From positions 1,136,195-1,200,194 of the forward strand of contig CACRSC010001923.1 of the NCBI GenBank assembly GCA_902651635.1: a stretch of 64,000 nt of DNA. The letters run 5' to 3'. This DNA comes from Mastigamoeba balamuthi. Its lineage: Eukaryota > Evosea > Mastigamoebida > Mastigamoebidae. Below are positions 47,201 to 60,034 of the stretch, in pieces. Each line of letters starts with the position of its first letter. Within the stretch, counting starts at the first letter, position 1. Made by a program: the position numbers and the translations under genes. A model generated the notes under the pieces. That model was not told where the DNA came from. It saw only the letters and a list, made by a program, of their open reading frames with translations, and ran no database searches.

Positions 47201-47710
47201 TTTTCACGTCGCAATGCAGCACGCTGTGCAGCGACCCGCCCTGCATGATCAGCGAGCACACCACGAGGCACGCCTGCTGCATGCGAGCGAGCGTTGACGC
47301 CTCGAGGTTCTGCGAGAGAGCAATGCTGCACAGGCCAGCGCTGACGGACACGACGAGGAAAGCCGCGTCGAATATCAGGAACGAGCGTGCAGCACACGTG
47401 TTTCCGCCCCGAGACTCGGCGAGACTGACAGCAGCGAAAAGTACAGCGACGAAGACCTGAACAGCACTGCATTCCGGGCATCAGAGAGGGCAACAGGGCA
47501 CACCATCCAAACGGACCTGTAGAGGGCTAGCTCGCGGCGCGTCGTGCGTGAGAGGACGTGGTGGCGGCAGTAGGACGATTCGACGACAGGGTCGGCGAAG
47601 CGCTGCGTCAGAAGGCGCAGGCGCAGCGCGGGGGGGTTCAAGCGCTCGGCGGCGTCATCTGCCAGCCTCGTACTGCGGTCTTGCGAACAGGGTCCGGCGG
47701 CGTCAGTCAT
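44265..47710 (-). CDS. Transmembrane adenylyl-cyclase-like protein, copy B (probable pseudo-cyclase)
   Basis: Same architecture as copies A and C. The first four exons are 47710-47517, 47466-46585, 46552-46362 and 46312-46230, and later exons run to a stop at 44265, for roughly 1,000 residues. C1 reads VSVHVMIEG and AAGITVNYALG; C2 reads VMVCSIVDFGFVF and VIGNLFNDN. Both lack the aspartates expected in FAD- and GDA-type cyclase motifs. TM set 2 includes HTRWFSLAGGIELGATA. The 3' two thirds (44.3-46.5 kb) is clearly AT-richer than the 5' exons and than copy C, so codon usage shifts inside one gene. It lies head-to-tail with copy A, about 345 bp apart. Exon 5-6 junctions are not firmly placed. 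Confidence 0.75.
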
Positions 47711-48163
47711 TTGTTCGTTTTCTATTTTTGAAACAGGAATGGCGAAGACACAATGGACCAAATGTACTTTGAGCATTCTTGCTCCAGATCAGCTCTGACG
47801 AGGGCCGACTCACCGAAGAGTACGAGGAGCTGGCTTCATGGGGGTCACCGGCACCTGATAACAAATGCAATTGATCAGACTGAGACAAGTCCGGTACGAG
47901 CGGTGGGGGGACGACACGGTGGCATCGGCAACGGGAACAGCCGACAGACTATACATAATATTGGAAGGATGCTCTCGTGCTTACCACCTGCTGCACATGG
48001 TGGTTGGTGGTTCGTGTATAACCATCTCAATTCCCCCAAGCACTGCTGGCCCGCGTACCCACTGCGTGACGCTCGTCGGATCGCATTGTACTTTGAAGTT
48101 GGAAGAGCCACCCCCTCGGTCCACAACAGAGAGCAAGAGCACACGGGCTCGTTGGCGCCGGTG
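47711..48163. other. Intergenic between cyclase-like copy B and ERCC1
   Basis: Contains the promoter side of copy B and the 3' flank of ERCC1 (both on the minus strand). Frames on both strands are short. An upstream non-coding exon for copy B cannot be excluded. Confidence 0.35.
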
Positions 48164-49443
48164 TTAGATGTCATCCTGCTGGGGCGCTGTGCTTTGGCTG
48201 GCCCCCCGCGGAGGCAGGAAGGGCTTGTGCAGCGCGTCGAACAGCCTCCTGACCTGCGGGCGCACTTGGCGTCAAAAATTAAGTGGCAAAAGCGGCGATA
48301 GACGACGGGCCTTCTGGGGCCCCAGCCCCGGCACTGCCGCCAGCTCCTCGGCGGACGCCCCTGCGATCCCCCTGAAGCTCTGCTCGCGATGTCGCGTTGG
48401 CGGGGCTCTCAGTAGGGGAGGGGCGGGTACCCCGAAGTACGAGGCCAGCGAGGAGGCGTCGGACTTGTTGACCGACTTGACCGTCGTCAGGCACTCGGCC
48501 AGGCGCTCCGAGTGGTCCTCGCCCGGCTGCTCGCGGATGGCGTCGGCGGGCTTGCGCTCGTACGACTTGTACGTCTCGAGGTACATGGCGCACTCGTCGA
48601 GCCTGCGCCACGTCAACAACTCGAAATCTGCCGATATATCGGGGATATCGGGGAGAAAACGGGAACGCACGACCAAGCGAGGATGGGCGTGAACGAGCAC
48701 ATCAGGGCCAGCAGCTGCACCTCGTTCACCACTTGCACGCTGTCCTCCTACGATGAATCAATTAAATGCGAGGGCTGAGGGACGAGCGCGCACGAGGTCG
48801 ACGTGGACGAGCAGGATTCTGAGGGTGTACAGATCCTTCAGCTTGTCCAGCCGCTGCGGGATGTAATCCGGGTGCAGCTGGTGGAACCTCAGGCTACAGG
48901 AATCCCAAGATATTCAAATCGCCCCGATACCCCGAGTGAATCTCGCGCTAAATTTGGATTCGAGGCGCCCGGGGGGGCCGTGGGGACCTGAGGAAGAGCG
49001 CCACGGTCGTGGGGCTGAGGTGGAAGTCGGCGTCGAGGTCGTCGGCGACGGCCCACTGCACGCCGCGCAGCCTGCCCACGAGCGGGTTGCGCTCCTGCGC
49101 CCTGTCGACCAGGATGGCCCCGGGCCTCGTCGTCGCCGCCTGCGCTGCCCCCGCGGCCCCTCCGCCCTCGGACGCCCGCCCGGCCACCGCAGGCGCCGGC
49201 AGCTGCCGGGGCGGCGCGATCCTGGCGAGGGGCGGAGGGGACGGATGGGGCGGGGACGGCGGAGCGGCGGGGGCTGGGGCTGGGGAGCTTGGGGCGAGGG
49301 ACTGACTGGTCAGCGGGTGCGCCGGTGGGACACCGGGGGTGGGCGCACCGCGACTTGGGCACGGGCAGGCGCTGCGGCGGCGCGTGCAGCAGGGCGTCCA
49401 CCTCGTCCAGGGTCGGCACACGCGGCCGTTTGTGGTTGTCCAT
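48164..49443 (-). CDS. ERCC1: ERCC1/Rad10 DNA-repair endonuclease subunit
   Basis: Seven exons: 49443-49349, 49305-48988, 48893-48794, 48747-48671, 48602-48431, 48379-48311 and 48253-48164. They give 306 residues. After a disordered Pro/Ala-rich N-terminus, the central domain matches ERCC1 ([84 protein letters not shown]). The C-terminal tandem helix-hairpin-helix follows (VPGLGPQK, then [12 protein letters not shown]). ERCC1 pairs with XPF to cut 5' of lesions in nucleotide-excision and interstrand-crosslink repair. The intron between exons 6 and 7 must use a GC donor (AAG then GCCCGT): no GT donor keeps the conserved frame. Confidence 0.92.
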
Positions 49444-50419
49444 CGAGACGCTGAGTGACAGAGAAGAGATCTTCATGTAGATACGGGGATTTGCTCCGCA
49501 GAAGGATCAAGAACCAACAATACTTGAAAATTGCACAAAGTGTTCAATTGCTTTGTGAAACTGAACAAACATTTGGTGGACCAACTCTTCCAATGTAATT
49601 TCCTGTTTTTTTACTTACTGGATGTGTTTTAGTGCTTTTATGAACAATTGTGCTGCTTCAAATGCACGAGTTCTTAGTGATGGCACAGATCCTGTATCTG
49701 TGGTCTGTGCAAGTGGTCAGCAAGTTCCAAAATACAGTGGATGGCATGTATCAGAAAGAAGTGTCTGAGAACTCATTTCTCTGGTCATCTGTAGAGCATT
49801 TGTATGGAGCATAATCCTGTTATTGTATTTGAGAGGGCCTACACCTCTCAACATATGTTCTGGATAACTTTCTGAATGATGTAATCATGCCAGTCATTCC
49901 AGCAGCATTAAGAGTGAAATTCTTCTGTCTTATTTCAGATATCACAAGAGTCACCAAAAGTGATGAAAAGAAACTGACTGAGAACCAGATCAAGTACTTC
50001 TACTCGGTAAATAGTTGGAATGTGCTTGTGATGTAGTTGCAGCACCAGGGCCATCCATTTGCCCTACTCACTCAACATACTGCAGTTTTCAGTCAGGCAG
50101 TGATGTGGTTTTGGAATAGAAATCTGCTGAGAAAGAAGATTCCAAACAGATGTGTGTAACACATGATCAATTCTCTGGAACAGCTTCTACACTGTTCGGG
50201 CCTGATGCACTTCAGTGTGCTGCAATGGTAAGTTTCTTAGTGCAGAAATTTCCTCTTACCCAGGTAAATTATGATTGTAGAAGAGAGCATACAGAAATGC
50301 CATAATTGATGATTCACCAAATAACCCCAAAAAGGGATGCCTGGTGCCAGCATCAGAAGAGTCTCTCTCAGAGTCATCTGGGCATTATGGCAACCATTCT
50401 GCACTAGCTGTAGTGACTC

Positions 50420-50463
<44 letters not shown>

Positions 50464-50483
50464 NTAGTGACTCTCTCTCTCTC

Positions 50484-50523
<40 letters not shown>

Positions 50524-50965
50524 GAATGGTTGAATCACTGTAGCTGAGCTATCATGAAATAACCAGCTTCTTTCTCTGAAAGAGATCATCAACAGAGTGT
50601 TTCAGATAGTTACACCAGATAAACACCATTGTATGCATGTCAGTCATCCATGGTACAAAGGCATCTGCTGTGATGCTCTTTTGGGCATGAATGTAGTTAT
50701 CTAGATCATATCTTTAGAATTGTGTAGGTAATTTGGCTTAGTACATTTTCAATGTGTTGGCATGCCTACCAGGGCACCATTTGAGCAAAATGTGCCAGTG
50801 GTGGCATTGGTGTGCCCTGAAGCAGAGGAGGCAGCGTACAGTTTCCCTGTTCTGCGTGTTTATGGATTCGGCCAATGGAAAGAGTTGATGCCTTAAGAAC
50901 CATGGAAGACAGCATCGTTTCCCAACAGACTCGGTGCCAGTGGCGAAGCTCTCCAGCAAGTGCAC
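49444..50965. other. AT-rich intergenic gap, no gene seen
   Basis: About 1.5 kb of markedly AT-richer sequence between GC-rich genes. No ORF longer than chance, no terminal repeats and no RNA gene recognised. It contains the CT microsatellite described separately. Confidence 0.45.
50418..50521 (+). repeat. (CT)n microsatellite, contains one ambiguous base
   Basis: Nearly pure CT dinucleotide runs interrupted by TAGTGA and CCTC. Position 50464 is N, so the array length is probably uncertain in the assembly. Confidence 0.95.
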
Positions 50966-52666
50966 TCACTGGGGAGGCTTCATCTCGGCGTCTGGCTTGT
51001 CACTGCCCCCGGGCTGCTGCTGGTTCTGCTGCTGCTGCTGCTGCTGCTTCGCAAGCTGGGCCATGGCCTCGCGCACCTCGGGGCTATCGAGGTCCACCCC
51101 GGGCAGCCCCGCCGCCACGTCGCGCAGGAACGCCTCGCTGCTCAGCACGTCCTCCACGCTCTTCTCCTCCTGCGCCGGTCTCTGCTGGGCAGGCGCTGCA
51201 GCAGCCGGGGCTGCCTGGGCAGCCGGGGCAGCGGCGTGGGCAGCCTCCGCCATGGACATCTCCAGGGCCATGCGGATCATCTCGTCCTCGCTGATGTCCA
51301 TCGGCACCGCAGGCACCTCTGCCGGGCGCTGCTGCTGCTGGGGCGCCTGCTGCTGCTGCTGGTGCTGCTGCTGCTCGTGGTGCTCCTGCTGCGACAGCAT
51401 CAGCGCCAGGCGTATCTGCTCCTCCTCGTCGTCCGCCGCCCCCTGCGCTGCCGCCGGCGCCGCAGCGCTGCCGCCCGCCGGCTGCTGCTCCTGGGCGAGG
51501 CGCGCCTGCCGCGCCTGCTCCTCCGCCAGCGAGTCGCGCAGGGCCGTGGCGAGCTCGGGGTCGAGCTCCTCGTTGAACCCCATCGCAGCCCCGGGGCCGC
51601 CCTGCGCGGGCGCCGCGGCCCCCGCGCCCCCTGCGCCGGGCTGGGCCGCGCCGGCGCCGCCCTCGATGACCAGGCGGCTGAAGACCATGTCGCTGAGCAG
51701 CATGTGCGCGTCGGCGACGGCGTTGACGAGGCGGCTCTGGTCGCCGCCCAGCAGCGCGTCGAGGGCCGCGTAGTTGTGCTCGTTCTCGCCAAAGCTCACC
51801 ACGTCCAGCGCCACGCCGTCGGCGCGCAGGCGGGCGCCCTCCTCGCGCAGCTCGGCGTCGGCGCCGTCCTTGAGCGGCGAGCCCACAAAGGCGATGATCC
51901 TCTGCGAGGCCACCTTGTTCTCGCGGTGCTTGAGCACCAGCTGAGTCAACGCAGGCATTTCCCCGCCGCGCGTCAGAGATATTTCGAGTGACGTGTAACG
52001 CGGCCAGAGAGATCTCCCCCACCTTGGCGACGCGCAGGGCGGCGAGGAGGTCCGACGCGGGGCTGAGCTGGAGGTCGTGGACGGCGGTGAGGACCTTGCC
52101 GACGTCCTCGGCGGGCGTGAGGGTCAGCAGCACGCGGGGGCGCGCGCCCATCTCGACGACGCCGCACGAGCTCTCAGGGTTGCTGCTCATCCTCGACTCT
52201 GGACGGGCGGACACGTCAACGCAGGCAAAGCGGAAGTTTCCAGGAATCGAGAATTTGCGCAGTCAATTGATTTGGCAGCGCGCGGGCATAGGGGAGCTAA
52301 AATGGGGGGGGGAAGAAACACAAACAACACAGAGTGATGTGACAGCCCGCCCCCCGAGGGGAATCGTGGGATTGCCAACACACCCGCGAGGATGTTGATG
52401 GCCTCGACCTGCGCCTGCATGCGGTTGGGCACGTAGTCGCCGTTGCGCATCCACTCGGACGCGTCGACTCTGCGCGAGGAGATCGGCACAAGGGGGTCAA
52501 AGATACGAGCGGGGGGGCGGTGTGTTTGAATTTGAATTTGAATTGGTCCGCTCGGTTGCTGCGGGCCCCCAGGGGGGCGGCGCGTCCAACGAGTACTCGG
52601 GGGGACACCCGCGCATCACAAGGTGGGGGAGGTGGCAACGCACATGATAACAATGGCCTCGGGCAT
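50966..52666 (-). CDS. RPN10: RPN10/PSMD4, 26S proteasome ubiquitin receptor
   Basis: Four exons, 52666-52644, 52469-52384, 52198-52023 and 51940-50966, give 419 residues. The N-terminal VWA domain matches RPN10 (VDASEWMRNGDY, NRMQAQVEAINIL, NPESSCGVVEMG, DVGKVLTAVHDLQ, LVLKHRENKVASQRIIAFVG). The C-terminal half has ubiquitin-interacting motifs: EEQIRLALMLSQQE and DEMIRMALEMSMAE are clear, and ELATALRDSLAEEQ is a likely third. They are separated by Gln- and Ala/Pro-rich linkers. The protein sits in the 19S regulatory particle and captures polyubiquitinated substrates. It is divergent from the AGC kinase at 53041, with 374 bp between starts. Confidence 0.93.
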
Positions 52667-53040
52667 CGCTCCTGCGCGTATTGATTAAAGTGAGTGGGCC
52701 CGCGCGGGGTTCTTTACGGAGAAGATTTCGCGACCGAGAGATATTTGGGCATCATCCCCGAAGATCACGCAATCTAGTTTCGAATAAACAGACCCCCGAC
52801 CGAGAGGGGGTGCCCCTAGCCTGCCCCTTCCTTTCCCCCCGGCGAGACCCACCCGATACGCGTCGCCCGACCGCCTCTCCCGCCTCGCCCCGCGCGTGGC
52901 CACCGGCCTCCCGCAATCCCAACCGTTCTCGTCGCCGCTTCTCCGCTCTCTGTCCCCTCTTTTTTTATTTTTTCGCTCTCCCGTGTCTCTGCCGGTTTTT
53001 ATTTCTTCCAGCGCGTCTCTCGCCGAGTCTTGCGGGGGGG
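52667..53040. promoter_or_regulatory. Shared divergent promoter, RPN10 / AGC kinase
   Basis: GAAGATTTCGCG and GAGATATTTGGGC lie 60-90 bp upstream of the RPN10 start, similar to AT-containing motifs in other divergent gaps of this window. The kinase side is a pyrimidine-rich leader (CTCTGTCCCCTCTTTTTTT). Assignment is by position. Confidence 0.35.
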
Positions 53041-55989
<2,949 letters not shown>

Positions 55990-56206
55990 AGCGTGCCACG
56001 GCCACGCGGCCCCCCTCCCCGCCCTCCAATGTCTGTACTTGCCCTTACTTACTTCATAACGAGTGTACGAGTAGAAGAACCTGCCAAGCTCCCCCTTTCC
56101 CCCCTCCACGTACACACGCCTACACACAACACACCTAAACGCCAACAGAAGCGAAGCAAACAAGCAAACACGAAAACACGTTTTGGAACCCCGGGAGCAA
56201 CTTCCC
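55990..56206. other. Intergenic between convergent genes
   Basis: The 217-bp 3' flanks of the kinase (+) and the TOM1-like gene (-). No other feature recognised. Confidence 0.4.
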
Positions 56207-57464
56207 CTAGACAGTGTGTCGCGACACCAGGGGGTCGTTTACGGCGGCCTCCCTGAAAAGCTCCTCGACGATCTTGCAGTCAGCGAGATACTGGTCCCCG
56301 CTGGTCTGAATGATGAACACTTGCCACAGCACGTCAGAGAGGACATCAGGGGGCGTTGCGTACCCTGGATCAGCGAGGACACAAACTCTGGGAACCAGTA
56401 GCCCAGGACGTAGTAGAGTTCCTCGCGCTGCATGATCGCGGGTATGTGGCAGAACACGGCGATGCGCAGGACGCAGCAGAGGCAGAAGACCGCGGCAGAG
56501 ACCGCGATCTTCCGTGTCTCGCGCCCCTGCGCCGACTCGCGCCACCACGCGTTGCGCTGCATGTAGCACAGCAGCGTCGCGATGACCAGGACCACCATCG
56601 AGATCAGGGCGGTCGCTGCGTAGAGTGCGTTCTGGGGTCAGCGAGCACGGTGGCAAGACATCAGACTGACGGACCCCCGATGAGCAGGTCGGTGGTCGCG
56701 CAGTACAGCGGGTCGTCCTGCTTTCGCTGGAAACGACGCAGCGGCGCGCGGTCAGAGAGCAGTGGGGGAGGGAGAGGGGCCCGTCCTCTTCGTCGGCGGT
56801 GGAGCACTGACGTCTGTCTGATTCCACCAGAGCAGAAACAGAACCAGCACGAGCCCCAGGAAGAACACGTTGACCAGGATAATCGTGCACTTGATGGGCC
56901 CCAGCCACCTGTCGCCGTTGTTCACGTGCTCGAGGAACTGCTCGACCCTGCGGACCCGCGTGAGAACCGGAGCAGCCTGGGTGAGGTGGGCGAGCTGGAA
57001 CCAGAAGAGGATGATGAGGCTGAAGCCCATCAGGAAGCAGCAGAACCCCACGTGGTTGAGCGCCGTGAGGACGCCCGCGGACCCCCCGGGCTCCCTCGCG
57101 GCGAACCACAGCAGCCTCGCTTGGGGCCAGGCGGGGGGTCGGGTGAGCGGCGGAACACGAATGGGGTGGACTCACAGAGCGCGAGGCCCATCAGGCAGAG
57201 GTGGTAGAGCGCAGCAGCACCCTTCTTCCGAGGGTACGTGCGAGCGAGCATCGCGCCACACGAGACAAGCGCCGTGACTGTCAGCAGGCCGTAGACGACC
57301 ACTCCTGCGCGGTGTAAAGCGTCGTAAATGCGGTGCCTGACGGAATGCACCGAAGAAGACGGAAGGGGCGTCTTGTGCCGAACACGGGGGGCGTGTGCAC
57401 CCGAGACAGTCGACGCCAGGCTGTGCCAGTCGCTTGCGTCGCTCGGGCGGGCGTCGGGGGACAT
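56207..57464 (-). CDS. Seven-TM THH1/TOM1/TOM3-like membrane protein
   Basis: Five exons, 57464-57176, 57119-56812, 56726-56675, 56615-56364 and 56319-56207, give 337 residues. Seven hydrophobic helices are visible: VVVYGLLTVTALVSCGAML, ALYHLCLMGLALSRLLWF, GFCCFLMGFSLIILFWFQLA, IILVNVFFLGLVLVLFLLW, LISMVVLVIATLLCYM, IAVSAAVFCLCCVLRIAVF and YYVLGYWFPEFVSSLIQ. The FxxYxxxLFW-like third helix and the aromatic end of helix 7 resemble the THH1/TOM1/TOM3 family, known in plants as tonoplast/endomembrane proteins. The alternative is another small 7TM family. The last junction was chosen so that the final exon reads VFIIQTSGDQ in frame to the stop. Confidence 0.68.
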
Positions 57465-57723
57465 CGGCTGGGCCGTCAGAGCCTGACGCTGGGCGATCAG
57501 CCAATCAGGGGGCCGCCCTCTCAGCCTGCGTCGAAAAAAAGCTGAACAAAACGAGTGCCTGGAACAAGAAAACAAGGAGTGAATATCTTTCGGATATTTC
57601 CAGTGCAGATTCAGCAACAGGCAACAGGAGGCGGAACCGGGAGAGGAAAAAAGATACACAAATCTGCCGAACAACACAAAGGGCAAAACGACGTTGCTGG
57701 CCAGTCACGCGTGGCAGTTGCAT
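57465..57723. promoter_or_regulatory. Promoter region of the TOM1-like gene
   Basis: Contains GAATATCTTTCGGATATTTCC near 57582-57602 and CAAATCTGCCGAAC near 57659, both similar to motifs in the divergent promoters at 10891 and 58497. The role is inferred. Confidence 0.35.
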
Positions 57724-57859
57724 TCAGTGCATGACGTCGATGAAGTTGGGCTCTGTGAGCACGGGGCTGCCCACAGCCGAGGCGACCGAGACCGCCGAGG
57801 CCGCAGCGGAGACGGCGTCCACGCTGGCGACCACGCTCCCCGCCCCTGCCTCCGCCTTG

Positions 57860-57892
<33 letters not shown>

Positions 57893-58496
57893 CCCAGCGT
57901 CTCCTGAACGAGGGGCGGCGGCATCATCGTCACCACTGGCGTGCTCTCGTCGCGCACCGGCGGCGGGACGGGCACCTTGGCCTTCCTCGAGTCTGCGGGC
58001 ACCGGGACACAGCGTTTGGGTATTTTGTGGTTGGAGGTTCGAACCCCGCCGTCGGCATTTTTCCGATCAGCTGATTCCCACACATTCCGGAGAAGTACCT
58101 GGCTTGCAGGCCTTGGGTGCCGTTGCTCTCTTGCGCTTGCGGGCGTGGTCCCCGCCGTCGTGCCACGGAGAGCCAGGGTCGGCGTCCATGTAGGTAGACT
58201 GCGCGGGGGGCGGCCCCGTTTGCTGCTGGCCCTCCGCGGAGCTCGCGGCCTCCTCCGCCTTGGCCAGCCTGTCCAGCAGAAATCTGGATTCGTTGTTAAT
58301 ATCGCAGAGATATCCGGAATCTGCTCGATGATTCGTGGCGCGCTCGCCAGGGCGCAGCGGTGGCGTACGACCGATCACGGCGGAGACGGCGAATGACCGC
58401 GTGAGCTTCCAGCAGCTCGTCGGCCAGGGCGTAGCTCTCGCGCGCGAGGCACTGGTACCGCTCGAGGAGCAGCGCGTGCTTGCGCTCCCAGTCCAT
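57724..58496 (-). CDS. INO80E-like nuclear coiled-coil protein
   Basis: Three exons, 58496-58372, 58283-58099 and 57992-57724, give 192 residues. The N-terminal ~55 residues form a coiled coil (ERKHALLLERYQCLARESYA onward) ending in RRDRFLLDRL, which resembles the RDKSFLLDRL end of the helix in INO80E/TFPT-type chromatin-complex subunits. A basic patch (ARKRKRATAPKACK) could be a nuclear signal. The C-terminal half is Pro/Gln/Ala/Val-rich with ten glutamines. If the match holds it is a small INO80 chromatin-remodelling subunit. It is divergent from NIP30, with 145 bp between starts. Confidence 0.6.
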
Positions 58497-58641
58497 TCGC
58501 GCGCGCGACAAGCGATAAGATACTTTGAACGCCGATATCGAGAGAAGATCCGAGAATCTCCCATCAAAGGGCAAATCTGCCACAGCTTCAAGCAAACACG
58601 GGCGAGCGCGCAACCGTGTCCCGCGGAGCAGCGCCGAGGCG
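58497..58641. promoter_or_regulatory. Shared divergent promoter, INO80E-like / NIP30
   Basis: The 145 bp contain GATAAGATAC, CCGATATCGAGAGAAGATCC and GGGCAAATCTGCC. The last recurs as CAAATCTGCC at 57659 and as its complement near 17480. Compactness suggests a bidirectional promoter; inference. Confidence 0.4.
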
Positions 58642-59660
58642 ATGGAGGAGCCAGAGAACAAGGACCGCTTCCTCGAGGGCACCGACGTGATCCGGTACAC
58701 GTCGGAGATCGCCACGCCGAACAAGCGGTTCGTGTCGGAGAAGGAGCTCGACGAGCGCAGAGCCCGTCTGGCGCAGTCGGGAACCAAGGAGCGCGAGTAC
58801 GACCCCGATGCCAGTGCGCCGCCCTCCCCCCCTTCCCGCCCCGCCCGTGCCGGTGTTGCGACGCGTTGCAGATGCGACGTGTCGTTTTCTCGGCTTGTCT
58901 CAATCGTTTGATTGATTCCGTGCAGATTTGTGATTTTGAATTTGAATGTAATTCTTAAGATTCTAAATATATGGCTGACTCTGCCAGGACCGCTGTGGGA
59001 GAAGCTCCAGGAGAACAAGATGAAGGAGGAGGAGGCGTTTCGTGCCAAGTTTGCCATGCGTCAGCCAAACCCTGCTCTCCAGTCACCCGCAACCACTTCT
59101 GATTCGCGGGCTCAACCGTGCGCACACCAGCGACGCCCAAGTCGCTCGACGAGGACGAGTCCAAGTTCCTGGAGGAGCTGGAGCAGCAGAAGACTGACCG
59201 GGAGAAGGAGATCTCGCACGCAGAGGACCTCGAGCTGGAGCTCTTCAAGGCGAGAATCCCCGAGTTCCAAGATATTCCCACACCGGTTTAATATCTCCTC
59301 CCATGCCCCCCGCAGAAGCAAAAGCTCGCCATGTCCGCCAAGCAGCTGCAGCTCCAGCAGCAGCAGCTGCCGCTCCTCACAGACCCGGCCCAGCAGCCCA
59401 GGCAGCAGAGCACCAGCCCCCTGCTGGGCAAGCTCGAGGACCGGGTCGCCGCCAGGCCTGCGGTGCCCTCTGTCTCTGTCGTCTCGATCGTGCCCGTCGC
59501 CAGGCGGGCGGCCAAGAAGAAGCGCCCCCTGCAGGCCGCGGGCTCCCCTGCGCCCAAGCAGCAGCGCACGGAGCAGCCCCTCAGCGCCGCCCTCTCGTGC
59601 CTGGCCGCCTACAGCGACAGCGACAGCGAGGGCCAGGGCCAGGGCGGCCACAAGGACTAG
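58642..59660 (+). CDS. NIP30/FAM192A (PSME3-interacting) protein
   Basis: Four exons, 58642-58813, 58988-59059, 59131-59285 and 59316-59660, give 247 residues. The N-terminal NIP30 domain is clear: NKRFVSEKELDERRARLAQ, YDPDARPLWEKLQENK and SLDEDESKFLEELEQQK followed by EDLELELFK. After a Gln-rich linker the C-terminus has a basic stretch (RRAAKKKRPLQ) and an acidic Ser/Asp run (YSDSDSEGQGQ), as in the human protein, whose phosphorylated tail binds the proteasome activator PA28-gamma. Exon 3 could end instead at FK with a GC donor (AAG then GCGAGA); both options keep the frame and differ by 12 residues. Confidence 0.82.
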
Positions 59661-60034
59661 GGCGGTGCGCAACACACTCGCAAGGGGGCGCAGATCCGTC
59701 TCCCTACCCGCTTTCCTGCCCTGCTCGGGCGCAATGCTGACGTGGCGATTTCCCGACGTTGCCTCCGTATGGGGAGTTTTTCTGGCAGTGAAATCTGGGG
59801 GGTTTTCCTGGCAATTCTCGGGGGTTATCGCGCGGCCCTCGGGCTGTGCTGCGGCAGGGGCGCTCGGTACCGGCCCTTGGTTGCCGGGCGAGGCGAGCGG
59901 TGCGGCCGCGGAGGCCCGCTTTTCGCACCGAGCAACGGTTTGGGGGGCGCAAACAGTAACCGACGGGATTTCACGAATGCGTGGATTGTTCCGGAAAACG
60001 CGGAAATACACACTCGCGAGAGAGAACCGAGGTA

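Noticed and set aside
58015-58065. tRNA-like T-loop (GGTTCGAACC)
   Set aside because: The T-stem bases do not pair, and no anticodon or D arm can be drawn around it. It lies in an intron of the INO80E-like gene.
59250-59315. GC-AG intron in NIP30 (AAG then GCGAGA)
   Set aside because: A GT donor at 59286 also keeps the frame, so the GC donor is not required here and was not counted among the GC-AG cases.
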